The notes under the pieces were generated by a model. The model was not told the origin of the DNA, ran no database searches, and saw only the letters and a list, made by a program, of their open reading frames with translations. From NCBI RefSeq assembly GCF_007997005.1, contig NZ_VOSL01000053.1, forward strand, positions 81,671 to 145,670: 64,000 nucleotides of DNA. Reading direction: 5' to 3'. Positions 63,417 to 64,000 of the stretch are shown here, in pieces; position 1 is the stretch's first letter; every line of letters begins with the position of its first letter. A program made the position numbers and the translations under genes. The DNA comes from Lujinxingia vulgaris. GTDB lineage: Bacteria > Myxococcota_A > Bradymonadia > Bradymonadales > Bradymonadaceae.

Positions 63417-64000
63417 ATGATGTTGGATTTCAGGACAGCCCCCGGGGGGCTTGTGCGCGTGGTGCGCGCGCTGGCGTGGTGCGCCGGGGTGGGCGTGTGC
63501 GTGTGCGCTGCCGGGGAGGCCGAAGCCGGGGAGCCGGAGCGCGCAAATGAAGAGGTTGCGTCTGCGGGTGGGCTGGAAGGTGTTGAAACGATTGGGGTAT
63601 TGGCGTCGTCGGCGCGGGCATCTTCCGAAAGGGAGAGGCGCGGCGAGGAAGGTGCGGGGGACGAAGTAGACGAAAAAACGCTGCGCGGGCGCACGGTCGT
63701 GGGGGATCGGAGCGCGCGCGAGGACGCACGCCACCCCTCCGGGTTTGTGACGCGCGTGAGGCTCGGGGATGGCGGGGCAGCCGAGGAGACCCTGGGCGCG
63801 GCGTTGGAGCAGGTGGAGGGGGTGCAGCTCTCCCGGGCGTCGAGCCCGGGGCAGCCAGCCTATGTGTCGGTGCGGGGCGGAAGCCCTCGCCAGCTCGTCG
63901 TCTACCTCGACGGCCTGCGCCTGAGCTCGCCGGCAGGCCTTGGCTTTGATGTGGGGCAGCTCGGGGTGGGGGGGCTGGCCTCGGCCGATGTGTTTCGCGG
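63417..64000 (+). CDS. TonB-dependent outer-membrane receptor, BtuB-like (partial)
   Basis: The N-terminal 194 codons of a TonB-dependent receptor, cut by the window edge. The signal region LVRVVRALAWCAGVGVCVCA is followed by a linker of about 90 residues and then the plug domain: LGAALEQVEGVQLSRASSPG, AYVSVRGGSPRQLVVYLDGL and GLASADVFRG. The cobalamin riboswitch just upstream makes vitamin B12 or another cobamide the probable ligand. The ATG at 63417 has AAGAG seven bases upstream; an in-frame ATG at 63390 is possible. The barrel lies outside the window. Confidence 0.88.
   Translation, partial: MMLDFRTAPGGLVRVVRALAWCAGVGVCVCAAGEAEAGEPERANEEVASAGGLEGVETIGVLASSARASSERERRGEEGAGDEVDEKTLRGRTVVGDRSAREDARHPSGFVTRVRLGDGGAAEETLGAALEQVEGVQLSRASSPGQPAYVSVRGGSPRQLVVYLDGLRLSSPAGLGFDVGQLGVGGLASADVFR

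Overview
The window is high-GC bacterial chromosome, dense in lipoproteins and secreted proteins. Long Asp-rich linkers after lipoboxes, Cys-rich repeat lipoproteins, a von Willebrand A protein with thrombospondin type-3 repeats and a MopE-like Cys motif, and a MYXO-CTERM-like tail all point to the deltaproteobacterial/Myxococcota side, perhaps a Bradymonadales-type organism. The lineage is inferred from gene style; no rRNA or tRNA was found to confirm it.

Left third (1-29.9 kb) looks like ordinary chromosome. It holds a partial OmpA-domain protein, a Nudix hydrolase with a split Nudix box, and a leftward set of Tat protein, GMC oxidoreductase with a ferredoxin-like Cys motif, Rieske protein and MscS channel. 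These are followed by the VWA lipoprotein, an FHA-FHA-ABC transporter, a Gfo/Idh/MocA oxidoreductase and a diacylglycerol-kinase-like protein. Two tandem paralogous lipoproteins and glpD come next. A surface-glycan cluster (asnB, a polytopic membrane protein, a glycosyltransferase fused to a CMP-sugar synthetase-like domain, a short NeuB and an SpsF-like cytidylyltransferase) precedes the divergent oxyR/katG pair.

The accessory region (30-43.4 kb) has patchy, often lower GC. It contains small lipoproteins, a row of small genes that resemble immunity genes of polymorphic toxin systems (a DUF5063-like protein, an Imm8-like protein and several unrecognised), a HEAT-like protein and two translationally coupled paralogous exported proteins. 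It ends in an orphan Rhs-CT toxin tip with a lipoprotein immunity candidate. The Rhs fragment abuts a broken piece of an alpha/beta hydrolase gene and is followed by two tandem decayed IS3-family copies. I read it as a displaced toxin-immunity module next to an archive of orphan immunity genes.

The right third (43.4-64 kb) is again rich in exported proteins: a MYXO-CTERM-like protein, a 1306-residue repeat/beta-helix lipoprotein, a non-coding region with decayed ~21-bp repeats, a BON-BON-MscS channel and an alpha/beta hydrolase lipoprotein (the intact relative of the broken piece). Then come two pairs of small exported protein plus lipoprotein and two giant paralogous Cys-repeat/P-domain lipoproteins. 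A Zn/Mn ABC importer follows. Its leader carries a possible Zur-type operator and a MITE-like element, and a cobalamin riboswitch then controls a TonB-dependent receptor cut by the window edge.
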